Assembly: GCA_017694845.1 (NCBI GenBank)
Contig: JADIMI010000036.1
Location: forward strand, 1-64,000
Direction of reading: 5' to 3'
DNA: 64,000 nt
Origin: Candidatus Cryptobacteroides intestinavium
Lineage (GTDB): Bacteria > Bacteroidota > Bacteroidia > Bacteroidales > UBA932
Part shown: positions 1-7,471 of the stretch, in pieces
Layout of the letters: each line of letters begins with the position of its first letter
Numbering within the stretch: the first letter of the stretch is position 1
Notes under the pieces: model-generated
The model's input: the letters and a program-made list of their open reading frames with translations, nothing else
Told to the model about the DNA's origin: nothing
Database searches by the model: none
Program-made: the position numbers and the translations under genes

Positions 1-31
1 GAGACGTCGACAGAGCCGCGTCTCTGCGCAT
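1..31. repeat. Truncated REP-like hairpin at the window edge
   Basis: The first bases GAGACG pair with CGTCTC at 19-24, and the right arm CGTCTCTGCGCA (19-30) matches the arm of the second hairpin in the repeats flanking the transposase near 42-43.5 kb. The left arm is cut by the window edge. It is probably another copy of that repeat family. Confidence 0.55.
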
Positions 32-141
32 AAGACGACAGTTCTCCCCGGGGGTATCTCATCCCCGACTTTTCTTTTTTGCCTATGCGGGCGGAGAAAG
101 CGTCCGTCCTTCCAGAGGCCGCCATTGCAGAGGGGAGGACT

Positions 142-276
142 GGAGATATGCGCGGCCGATCCTTGATATACGCTCCCAGTGGCATCATCGGGGCGCATAT
201 CTCCGCGAAAATGTCGAGATATGCGCGGCTGATCCTCGATATACGCTCCCGGTGGCATCATCAGGGCGCATATCTC
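142..276. repeat. Two tandem REP-like palindromic units
   Basis: Unit 1 (142-204) starts with GGAGATATGCGC and ends with its exact reverse complement. Unit 2 (216-276) has the same arms, GAGATATGCGC and GCGCATATCTC. The cores at 165-189 and 238-262 differ at one base, and they closely match the core of the repeats flanking the RAYT gene (42181-42205 and 43508-43532), whose arms are different. No gene overlaps. Confidence 0.8.
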
Positions 277-334
277 CGGAATGAGAGTGAGGGGGAGAAG
301 CAGGCATCAAAATCACCGGCGGAGGCCCGATGTG

Positions 335-498
335 CGACGGACCGCGAACAAGCCGGATTTGTATCTTGTTGAAATATAGGGTGTTGCAAAAAATCGATGT
401 TCGCGGTCCCCACTTTTCCGAGGGGACCACGAACAAGGTTGTTTTGCATAGTGCTGTGTCTCAACGGATTATGAAAAGTCGATGTTCGCGGTCCGTCG
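335..498. repeat. 164-bp element with 16-bp terminal inverted repeats and two hairpin units
   Basis: Positions 335-350 and 483-498 are perfect 16-bp inverted repeats. In the middle, 398-411 and 422-435 repeat the same arm sequence in opposite orientation with one mismatch. The element is therefore two tandem units (339-409 and 424-494), each an arm, a loop of roughly 50 bases and the complementary arm. The loops are related but diverged. No coding potential is evident. It may be a second REP-like family or a small non-autonomous element. Confidence 0.7.
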
Positions 499-523
499 TC
501 CGGCGATGTGACCCGGGGTGGTG

Positions 524-720
524 CTCCGGATCCTTCACTCCGCCTCCGGATCCTTCACTCCGCCTCCAGATCCTTCACTCCGCCTGCGGCTACGTTCAGG
601 ATGACAGAATAGCGGCTACGCTCAGGATGACAAGAGCGACTACGTTCATGATGACAGACAACGGCTTTGTTCAGGATGAATGCTCTGTACCAGATCCTTC
701 GCTGCCGCTCAGGATGACAA
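524..720. repeat. Tandem array of GATCCTTC / CAGGATGACA repeats
   Basis: Three 20-bp units beginning CTCCGGATCC lie at 524-543, 544-563 and 564-583. They are followed by four imperfect units containing TTCAGGATGACA or CTCAGGATGACA up to about 720. The same words recur at 10606-10700, inside rsmG and upstream of rsmG. The rest of the gene-free stretch 1-748 shows nothing else recognisable. Confidence 0.75.
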
Positions 721-748
721 GAGCGGCTGCGTTCTGGCCGGTAGCGTG

Positions 749-2113
749 TCAGTTCTTGAAACTATGGATCGGGGCAGGTATACGTCCGGTACGGTTGATG
801 AATTCTTCGCAGCTGAATCTGTTTACAGGCATTATCGGGGCGTGGCCGAGAAGTCCTCCGAACTCCACGTTTTCTCCTACATTCTTGCCTGTTACCGGGA
901 TTATCCTGACAGCAGTGGTCTTCTGATTCACCATTCCGATAGCAGCTTCGTCTGCGATTATTCCGGAGATAGTGCTTTCCGGGGTATCTCCCGGTATTGC
1001 TATCATATCCAGACCGACAGAGCAGACACAGGTCATCGCTTCGAGTTTTTCTATGCTGAGAGCACCGCATTCTACGGCCTCTATCATTCCCTGGTCTTCG
1101 CTGACAGGGATGAATGCACCGCTCAGCCCTCCGACGTAGGATGATGCCATGACACCTCCTTTCTTCACCTGGTCGTTCAGAAGTGCGAGTGCGGCTGTTG
1201 TCCCCGGAGCACCCGCTTTTTCCAGCCCCATTTCCTGAAGTATGTCGGCGACGCTGTCTCCTACCGCCGGTGTCGGGGCAAGCGACAGGTCTATGATACC
1301 GAACGGCACTCCCAGCCTTCTGGATGCTTCCTGAGCCACGGCCTGTCCGACACGGGTGATCTTGAAGGCCGTCTTCTTCACTGTTTCGCACAGTACCTCA
1401 AAACTTTCTCCGTGTACTTTTTCCAGTGCATATTTCACTACTCCGGGACCGCTCACCCCCACATTGATGACAGCATCCGGTTCTGTCACACCGTGGAAGG
1501 CTCCTGCCATAAACGGATTGTCATCCGGAGCGTTGCACAGCACGACCAGTTTGGTGCATCCGTATGAATCGTTTTCTGCAGTCCTGCGGGCGGTTTCCTT
1601 TATGATTCTCCCCATCAGACGTACCGCATCCATATTGATGCCGGTCTTTGTCGATCCGACATTGACTGAACTGCATACGATCTCCGTGCGTGCAAGCACA
1701 TCCGGAATGGATTCTATCAGCAGCCTGTCGCTTTCTGTCATTCCTTTGGATACTATGGCGGAGAATCCTCCAAGGAAATTGATCCCGATTTCCGTTGCTG
1801 TCCTGTCAAGGGTCATGGCAATCTTCAGATAATCTTCTACGGTCCTGCAGCAGTGGGCGCCTACAAGTGATATCGGTGTGACAGAGACTCTCCTGTTGAC
1901 AACGGGCACCCCGAATTCACGGGCTATGTCATCTGCGGTCCCGGCCAGTCTTCCCGCATATTTCAGAATCTTTCCCCTGATTCTGGAGCAGGTCACATCT
2001 ACGTCCCCGTCTGCACAGTCCAGGAGAGAGAGACCCATCGTAATTGTCCTGACATCCAGATTTTCCTTCTCGACCATATCGATGGTCTCGAAGACTTCAT
2101 TCATATTTATCAT
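749..2113 (-). CDS. UPF0210 (DUF711, PFL-like) family protein
   Basis: This 454-residue protein has the length and sequence character of the UPF0210/DUF711 family, sometimes annotated PFL-like. It starts with [20 protein letters not shown] and continues with a [11 protein letters not shown] segment near residue 25. The biochemical role of the family is not settled, and I claim none. It lies 18 bases after an ACT-domain gene on the same strand. That pairing is widely conserved and suggests a shared operon, with the ACT protein as a possible sensing partner. The gene reads toward the repeat-rich region at 1-748. Length and ends look intact. Family assignment is from recognition rather than a search. 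Confidence 0.85.
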   Translation of the reverse strand: MINMNEVFETIDMVEKENLDVRTITMGLSLLDCADGDVDVTCSRIRGKILKYAGRLAGTADDIAREFGVPVVNRRVSVTPISLVGAHCCRTVEDYLKIAMTLDRTATEIGINFLGGFSAIVSKGMTESDRLLIESIPDVLARTEIVCSSVNVGSTKTGINMDAVRLMGRIIKETARRTAENDSYGCTKLVVLCNAPDDNPFMAGAFHGVTEPDAVINVGVSGPGVVKYALEKVHGESFEVLCETVKKTAFKITRVGQAVAQEASRRLGVPFGIIDLSLAPTPAVGDSVADILQEMGLEKAGAPGTTAALALLNDQVKKGGVMASSYVGGLSGAFIPVSEDQGMIEAVECGALSIEKLEAMTCVCSVGLDMIAIPGDTPESTISGIIADEAAIGMVNQKTTAVRIIPVTGKNVGENVEFGGLLGHAPIMPVNRFSCEEFINRTGRIPAPIHSFKN

Positions 2114-2131
2114 TTGTTTGGCTTCAAAAAT

Positions 2132-2404
2132 TCAGATCCTGTGCATCATATTGAATATCTCTTCTTTCTGGCATTTTATCTGGACCCCGATGTCTTTGCC
2201 GAGGCTGTCAAGCCCTTCCGACAGCGAAGTGAAGTCAGTGTCCATCGCTGAAGTGTCCACGATCATCATCATATTGAAGAATCCCTGGACAATGGTCTGA
2301 GAGATGTCCAGAATGTTGATCTTCCTTTCTGCAAGATATGTACATACTCTGGCTATAATGCCTACAGTGTCCTTGCCTACCACTGTTATGACTGTCTTCT
2401 GCAT
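2132..2404 (-). CDS. ACT domain-containing protein (UPF0237 family)
   Basis: This 90-residue protein is a single ACT domain. It opens with MQKTVITVVGKDTVGIIARV, the first strand and the glycine turn typical of ACT folds, and the segment INILDISQTIVQGFFNMMMI fits the next helix and strand. ACT domains bind small ligands such as amino acids and act as regulatory modules; the ligand here is unknown. It is the first gene of a two-gene unit with the UPF0210 gene downstream, a common pairing in bacteria. Nothing looks truncated. Confidence 0.88.
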   Translation of the reverse strand: MQKTVITVVGKDTVGIIARVCTYLAERKINILDISQTIVQGFFNMMMIVDTSAMDTDFTSLSEGLDSLGKDIGVQIKCQKEEIFNMMHRI

Positions 2405-2462
2405 AATGTTACTCTGAATATATATGTCGTACCGTGTGCCGCTCGATGCCTTTTATGGAAGG

Positions 2463-2930
2463 CTATCTGTCTGCCTTTTCCTTGAGCAGGTCCCTGATCT
2501 CTTCAAGGAGGGCCACGTCAGCCGGCTTTGGCGCCGGTGCTGCAGGTTTTGCCTCCTCTTTTTTCTTGAGATTGTTGATCAGTTTGATCACAAGGAAAAT
2601 GGAGAATGCTATAATGGTAAAATCTACGGCTGTCTGTATGAAATTTCCGTAATTGAGGGAGGCCTCGGCGACTTCTTTCCCGGCAGCGTTGGTATGTGCC
2701 TCGCGTATCACCCATCTCCAGGTCGTGAAATCGAGTCCTCCGCTGAGAAGTCCGATCAGAGGCATAATGATGTCGTTGACAAGGGAGGTCACGATTTTTC
2801 CGAAAGCACCGCCGATGACAACACCGACAGCCATGTCGATTACATTTCCGCGCATTGCGAACTTCTTGAACTCTTCAAGGAATTTTCCGGCCTTCTGTCC
2901 GGCCTCTTTAGTCATTTCAGTTGTTTTCAT
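2463..2930 (-). CDS. mscL: Large-conductance mechanosensitive channel MscL
   Basis: This 155-residue inner-membrane protein forms a homopentameric pore that opens under membrane tension and releases solutes on hypo-osmotic shock. The first transmembrane helix contains FAMRGNVIDMAVGVVIGGAF (about residues 24-43), the characteristic MscL pore helix. A second transmembrane segment lies near 100-120 (FTIIAFSIFLVIKLI). An Ala/Pro/Lys linker then leads to the cytoplasmic helix LLEEIRDLLKEK. It is slightly longer than the usual 135-150 residues, because of the periplasmic loop and the C-terminal linker. It may share a transcript with the small lipoprotein gene just upstream. Confidence 0.95.
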   Translation of the reverse strand: MKTTEMTKEAGQKAGKFLEEFKKFAMRGNVIDMAVGVVIGGAFGKIVTSLVNDIIMPLIGLLSGGLDFTTWRWVIREAHTNAAGKEVAEASLNYGNFIQTAVDFTIIAFSIFLVIKLINNLKKKEEAKPAAPAPKPADVALLEEIRDLLKEKADR

Positions 2931-2954
2931 AATTATAGTGTGTTAAAGTTCCGA

Positions 2955-3068
2955 TTATGAATGATTTTCCGGTTGATTTTCATTGCCTTGTCCTGTGCCG
3001 GTTATTTCGGATTTCGTACAGGAGACCGTCAGAAGAAACGTAAGTAGAAGAATAGACCTGGTTTTCAT
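2955..3068 (-). CDS. Small putative lipoprotein (37 residues)
   Basis: A start at 3068 gives a 37-residue product beginning MKTRSILLLTFLLTVSCTKS. It has a short basic N-terminus, a hydrophobic stretch and a lipobox-like LTVSC, followed by a polar tail. A TACCTTTG element at 3103-3096 lies about 28 bases upstream of the ATG, which supports transcription from this point. It precedes mscL on the same strand. An upstream in-frame ATG would begin before that promoter element, so I prefer the later start. The peptide is very short and could be spurious, or a remnant of a longer lipoprotein. Confidence 0.35.
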   Translation of the reverse strand: MKTRSILLLTFLLTVSCTKSEITGTGQGNENQPENHS

Positions 3069-3095
3069 TATTCTGGTTATTGGGCAGTTTTGAAG

Positions 3096-3103
3096 CAAAG
3101 GTA
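3096..3103 (-). promoter_or_regulatory. Candidate -7 element (TACCTTTG)
   Basis: Read on the minus strand this is TACCTTTG, matching the Bacteroidota TAnnTTTG box. No clear TTTG lies at the usual distance upstream, where the T-tract of the ferritin terminator sits instead. It could drive the small lipoprotein and mscL. Confidence 0.4.
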
Positions 3104-3116
3104 CTGAAATAAAATG

Positions 3117-3150
3117 AAAAAGGTACCGGATCCGGAGATCCGATACCTTT
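3117..3150 (-). terminator. Rho-independent terminator after ferritin
   Basis: On the minus strand a long stem pairs AAAGGTATCGGATC with GGATCCGGTACCTTT with one G-T type mismatch, and is followed by TTTTTCATTTT. It lies 47 bases after the ferritin stop codon. Confidence 0.75.
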
Positions 3151-3196
3151 GCATAATTCAATACCCCTTATTCGAGTGCTTTTGTGCAGGGCGGGC

Positions 3197-3676
3197 TTAG
3201 CGCTGGGCAAACTGTGAATCGACGAAGAGAAGTCCGTTGTCGCCGGCTTTCTTCAGCTTGTCGACGATGCCTGCGGCGGTAGCTTCTTCCTCTACCTGCT
3301 CACGTACGTATTTCCAGAAGAAGTCCTGGGTAGCCTTGTCTTTCTCGGCGGAAGCTGCATCGACGACAGTGTTGATGAGTTCTGACACGTGGCATTCGTG
3401 CTGATATACATGCTCGAATACTTCAAGTACGCTTCCCCAGCCTGCAGGAACTACATCGATCATAGCCATCTTCGCTTCTCCGCCTCTCTTTATAAGGTAA
3501 TGAGCCATATCGAGAGCGTGTTCCTTCTCTTCCTCGGCCTGCTTGTACATCCAGTGTGCAAAACCGTCCCAGCCTTCTTTTTCAAGGTAAAATGCCATCT
3601 GGAGGTAAAGGTTTGATGACCAGAATTCAGCGGTGATCTGATCATTGATGGCAGCCTCAAGTTTCTTTGTAATCAT
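3197..3676 (-). CDS. ftnA: Non-heme ferritin
   Basis: This 159-residue cytosolic iron-storage protein oxidises Fe(II) and stores it in a 24-subunit shell. The ferroxidase ligands known from bacterial FtnA are at the same numbers here: E17, E50, H53, E94, Q127 and E130. The helical pattern covers the whole length, and the N-terminus MITKKLEAAINDQI is typical of the family. It is monocistronic, with a strong terminator at 3117-3150. The 137-bp stretch to ftcD carries no canonical TAnnTTTG promoter that I can see. The symbol follows the E. coli homologue; the protein is clearly a ferritin rather than a bacterioferritin, since no heme-ligand Met could be identified. Confidence 0.95.
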   Translation of the reverse strand: MITKKLEAAINDQITAEFWSSNLYLQMAFYLEKEGWDGFAHWMYKQAEEEKEHALDMAHYLIKRGGEAKMAMIDVVPAGWGSVLEVFEHVYQHECHVSELINTVVDAASAEKDKATQDFFWKYVREQVEEEATAAGIVDKLKKAGDNGLLFVDSQFAQR

Positions 3677-3794
3677 AGCTTTGTCAATTTAAAAATTCAA
3701 TCAATCTCATAGCTCTTCCGGCCCATTCCGGGCCACGGAAGCCGGCGGATAGCGATACAACATCAATGCCATATTACAGCCTGCCGGAAGATAT

Positions 3795-3822
3795 GAAAAA
3801 ATGTCAGACTCTGTCACTGACA
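3795..3822 (-). terminator. Terminator overlapping the last codons of ftcD
   Basis: On the minus strand TGTCAG (3822-3817) pairs with CTGACA (3807-3802), followed by TTTTTT. The left arm is formed by the last two sense codons of ftcD, so the stop codon sits in the loop. Confidence 0.6.
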
Positions 3823-4920
3823 GGCTGCCATACAGTATTCTATGACTTTCCGTTCCGGGAGGAACGGCTTCAGGTCATCGAGTCCCATTGCCCGTATGGC
3901 CGTGTCTATCAGACTGGCCCTGCCGGTGTTGTCTGCTGCCTTCGACATAAAGTATTCTCCGGCATCCAGAAGCACCTTTTCCGGGACAAGGCCGATTATC
4001 TCTGTCCCTGTGACCCGTACTCCATAATGCGAAGCGGCGGCACAGACTTCTTCGTAGGCTTTGTGAAGGGGAGTAGCGCGGATGTCGGTAATGTTCATGG
4101 AGACCTGCGCTATACCGTATTCCTCGATAAACCAGCCTATTGCCTTGCAGCCTTTCAGACGGCCCGGAATTCTGACCTTTGTGCCGCTGTCAGGTGAACC
4201 AGAGTCTGTCCCGGCTCCGGTCTGTCCGTCCCGGGATATGTCTCCGGACCGCTTCCTGACAACCCTGCCGGACTCCCTGACATCACGGGCGATCTCGGTG
4301 GCGATGTCTGCGGAAACGGAGTCGAGATTGAAATTCACTGCAATGAGGTAGTCCCGTGCCCCGACGTTGACAGCTCCGCTGCGCTCTACAGTCCCGTCAT
4401 AGCTGTCCGGACTGAAATCGGGACGTCTGTCAGGGTCGACTATCTTTTCCGGAAGGGCTTCATATTCCCCGCTGCGGCATACCTCGAGCCTTTTCCTTTC
4501 AGCTCTGAAAGCCGCGGCCTCGTAGCAGTAGCACGGGATGCCGAGCTCACTGTAGATCCTTTCCGCAAGGTGACGGGCCATTGCTGCACACTCATCGAGG
4601 GTGACTCCTCTGACCGGCACCAGCGGCAGCACATCTGTCGCTCCGGAACGCGGATGTGTCCCGTGCTGCAGCCGCATATCGATCAGCTCTGCAGCCTTGC
4701 GGACTCCCCGGAAAGCGGCTTCTGTCACATCTTCCGGAGTCCCGGCGAAGGTGATGACCGTCCTGTTGGCGGCCTCTCCCCGGTCTATATGCAGAATCCT
4801 GACACTGTCGGCATTCCTGCATTCGGTATAGCCAGGCTGTATTGCGTCTGCTATTGCGTTGATGATGCCGATGTCACGCCCTTCGCTGAAATTGGGTACG
4901 CATTCTATGATTCTTTCCAT
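3814..4920 (-). CDS. ftcD: Glutamate formimidoyltransferase
   Basis: This enzyme transfers the formimino group of N-formimino-L-glutamate to tetrahydrofolate, the last step of one histidine degradation route. The N-terminus IIECVPNFSEGRD and the segment QHGTHPRSGATDVLPLVPVR (about residues 85-104) are family signatures; the latter carries the conserved catalytic-region histidine. At 368 residues it is a stand-alone transferase without a fused cyclodeaminase domain. It is longer than the usual roughly 300 because of a hydrophilic Gly/Ser/Asp-rich insertion at residues 221-248, just before IPGRLKGCKAIGW. No other histidine-degradation gene is nearby. The terminator stem begins inside its last codons. 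Confidence 0.92.
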   Translation of the reverse strand: MERIIECVPNFSEGRDIGIINAIADAIQPGYTECRNADSVRILHIDRGEAANRTVITFAGTPEDVTEAAFRGVRKAAELIDMRLQHGTHPRSGATDVLPLVPVRGVTLDECAAMARHLAERIYSELGIPCYCYEAAAFRAERKRLEVCRSGEYEALPEKIVDPDRRPDFSPDSYDGTVERSGAVNVGARDYLIAVNFNLDSVSADIATEIARDVRESGRVVRKRSGDISRDGQTGAGTDSGSPDSGTKVRIPGRLKGCKAIGWFIEEYGIAQVSMNITDIRATPLHKAYEEVCAAASHYGVRVTGTEIIGLVPEKVLLDAGEYFMSKAADNTGRASLIDTAIRAMGLDDLKPFLPERKVIEYCMAACQ

Positions 4921-4960
4921 ATATGAAATTTTCTAATAGGGTCTGCAGGTGCAGCAGGAA

Positions 4961-7432
4961 TTATCTGCGGAATTCGTATGTGCCTGAAGGCCCTGTAAAG
5001 TACAGTGTACCCTCATTTTCATCTACATCATATGCAGGGATGAAGATGTTGCCATCGAGCAGGACCTGCCACGTCCCTGGAAGGAGGTCGGTCATAAGTA
5101 TCCTGCAGCATCCGTCCCGTCCTTCCTTCCGGACCGGGACCTGGCCGTAGTCGGGATCCGGTATGTCTATGCTGAAAGAGCAGCCTATCGGGCTGGAATC
5201 CCTGCTGAAGAATACCGCCCTGTCGGCTATCATGACTCCTGTCGCGGGGCTGCCGCAGGTCCATTCACCCGACCCGGTATAAAGTGAGGTCCCGCTGCAG
5301 GTCATTGCCATATCTGTCCGGCCTCCCGCAATGTGACGGGCATCTATCATAGCCGCCGGATATACATTGTCGTTGCTGTTGTCCGTTATCTGTATGACAT
5401 TCAGGAAAATGTCTTCCTCAGAAGGGGCAGCCGGACATATCTCTATTCTCCAGGCGCCTTTTTCGTTGGCGGGATCTTTCCTGCGCGGTTCGTTGGGATA
5501 GTTGGTCCCGAATACATAGAAATCCTTGCCTGGGCCTCCGATCTTTGATATTTCGGCGTTGCCCGGTTCAGGAAGCAGGACCGTGTCGTGCAGCCTGCCG
5601 GAATCTCCGTTCAGTGTCCTGTCGACTGTGAATGTATTATTTTCAATGACAGGTTCTTCAATACTGTGCAGCAGCCAGTATTTCCTGAATCCCGGGTCGG
5701 AGGAGACGACTTTGTCGAATACGATCAAAGTCGCAGGGATACGTGCGGAAGAGTCCGCAGTGTCATTCAGATTTATGAACACGAAAGACCTTTTGACCTC
5801 TCTGACCTTATCTGAATATGCATCGGTGATGTCCCCTTTGAGATAGGAATATTCAGGTACGTTGCGGTCAGGCCCGAAATCATGCGCCAGCGCCTTCCCG
5901 ACTGTGTAGCTTTCCCCGAGAAGGTCTTCAAAAGAACGGCATGTGTCCCACCTGTCTCCCGGCATTCTCTGTCCTCCGTCGTTGGCTGCATATTCGGTCT
6001 TGTCCCCTCCGCCGTAGTTCCAGCATTCGAATTTCTCATCGGGATCATATACGAGCAGGGAGTTGTGGGCGATGGTGCGTTTGAAATAATTCTTGTTGTG
6101 CGGACTGTTATAACCGCCGGAACTGCCCTGATATGTTCCTGAATCGATAGCAAGCGGACCTCTGTAATATATCTGGAATGAGCCGGCATCGAGATGCTGG
6201 TGATTCCCGACGAAGTTTTCATTGACTTTCATTTCCGCTATGACACTGTTTTCATCCCAGCCGGTGCGGGCTGTCATCCAGCCGAACGGGGTCCCTGAAT
6301 ATCTTGTCAGAGGCAGAGTGTCGGGGGAGAGCGGCTTCAGGTCGAAGTCCCTCCACAGTATCTCGAACATCAGACAGTGGTTTTCCACTTTCTTTGTCCT
6401 TTCGAATTCGTATGCAAGATATCCATCGTTATAGTAGCTGGACGCAAACATGGCAGGAAGGGAATATGATGCAGGGCTTCTCCTTCCCGGATTTTCATCC
6501 CCTGCAGGGAGGACCTGTCCGTCTGGCCTTCTTCTGTAGATGAAATCATAGAGTACGAATTGCTGTGACGGGCTGTAGACGCTGCCTGCCCCCATCCTGT
6601 CAAGTATCCACAGGGAGATCAGGTCGTTGCTGAAACGGACATTGGCATAGCTCGTCCCCTGGTGGTAGTTGTGGCCTGAATAGATGAAGTTCCTGGCAGG
6701 GATATAGTCCTTGAACAGCATGGTGATCACATGGTTGTACATATCGGGGTACTCATCGTATATTGCGATTCCTGCAGAAAGCATATCCCTGAGTATCATC
6801 CATTCTGAAGAGTGTCCGGCTATCGGTTCGGTGTCTTTCGGAGGATAGCCGCATTCCATTGTCCCTGCTATTCTGACGAATGATTCTATGTAGGCTGACT
6901 TTTCCTTTTCTGTCATCTGGTCGTAGCACCAGTCATATATCATTGCACCGCACATCAGCATCACTCCGCTTGCTCTTGACAGATCCTGCTTTGTCCCGAA
7001 ATTCGTCCTCTGGAGGGTGTCGAGAAATGATGTTATGGCTTTTCTTGCCATTTTCCTGTCCCCGTTGACAAGATAGTCGAGCGCCTGCAGCTGGACTTCG
7101 GAAGTGATGCCGCGCATGGCGAAGTAGTATCTGAACCCTCTGTCCTTTGTCTCTGCTTCCTCTTCCCTTGTCCTGGGTTCGGAGAGCTTCTCCATCTTCC
7201 GGATTATTTCCCGGACTTCAGGTCTTTTCAGCCTTTCCTTGAGTTCGGGAATATCACCGGATCTTACGTAAAGTCTTGGATGTACGGCTGGCGGGACCGG
7301 GACGGAAATGCCGTCTATCTCTTTCCATTGTATATCATCTGTTACGGCGTCCGGACTCATCCGGCAGGCCGGATCTGCAGATGCCGTTATGGAAAAAAGG
7401 ACAGAAATCAGGAGTATGATGGTATGTTTCAT
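4961..7432 (-). CDS. hepB: Heparinase II-type lyase (PL21)
   Basis: This 823-residue protein with a signal peptide (about 1-19) is predicted to be a periplasmic lyase cleaving heparin and heparan sulfate by beta-elimination. The residues I recall as catalytic in Pedobacter HepII (His202, Glu205, Tyr257, His406) correspond here to H207 and E210 in AGHSSEW, Y262 in HQGTSYANVRF and H411 in VGNHQHLDAGSFQ. All four have the same offset of five. The protein has an N-terminal alpha/alpha toroid followed by beta-sandwich domains. It is the last gene of the leftward PUL operon, 39 bases after a sulfatase. The well-studied B. thetaiotaomicron heparin PUL, as I recall it, uses PL12 and PL13 rather than PL21. 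Confidence 0.9.
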   Translation of the reverse strand: MKHTIILLISVLFSITASADPACRMSPDAVTDDIQWKEIDGISVPVPPAVHPRLYVRSGDIPELKERLKRPEVREIIRKMEKLSEPRTREEEAETKDRGFRYYFAMRGITSEVQLQALDYLVNGDRKMARKAITSFLDTLQRTNFGTKQDLSRASGVMLMCGAMIYDWCYDQMTEKEKSAYIESFVRIAGTMECGYPPKDTEPIAGHSSEWMILRDMLSAGIAIYDEYPDMYNHVITMLFKDYIPARNFIYSGHNYHQGTSYANVRFSNDLISLWILDRMGAGSVYSPSQQFVLYDFIYRRRPDGQVLPAGDENPGRRSPASYSLPAMFASSYYNDGYLAYEFERTKKVENHCLMFEILWRDFDLKPLSPDTLPLTRYSGTPFGWMTARTGWDENSVIAEMKVNENFVGNHQHLDAGSFQIYYRGPLAIDSGTYQGSSGGYNSPHNKNYFKRTIAHNSLLVYDPDEKFECWNYGGGDKTEYAANDGGQRMPGDRWDTCRSFEDLLGESYTVGKALAHDFGPDRNVPEYSYLKGDITDAYSDKVREVKRSFVFINLNDTADSSARIPATLIVFDKVVSSDPGFRKYWLLHSIEEPVIENNTFTVDRTLNGDSGRLHDTVLLPEPGNAEISKIGGPGKDFYVFGTNYPNEPRRKDPANEKGAWRIEICPAAPSEEDIFLNVIQITDNSNDNVYPAAMIDARHIAGGRTDMAMTCSGTSLYTGSGEWTCGSPATGVMIADRAVFFSRDSSPIGCSFSIDIPDPDYGQVPVRKEGRDGCCRILMTDLLPGTWQVLLDGNIFIPAYDVDENEGTLYFTGPSGTYEFRR

Positions 7433-7471
7433 TGTTTTGTGTTTTGCGGATGGAAGTATGTGTGTTGCCGG

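Noticed and set aside
1..748. tRNA or rRNA gene in the gene-free left end
   Set aside because: No cloverleaf with a T-arm GTTC box and acceptor pairing was found; the hairpins are simple palindromes repeated elsewhere.
330..926. Open frame crossing the repeat-rich left end
   Set aside because: It translates palindromes and tandem GATCCTTC repeats and then runs antisense to the UPF0210 gene; it lacks any protein-like domain.
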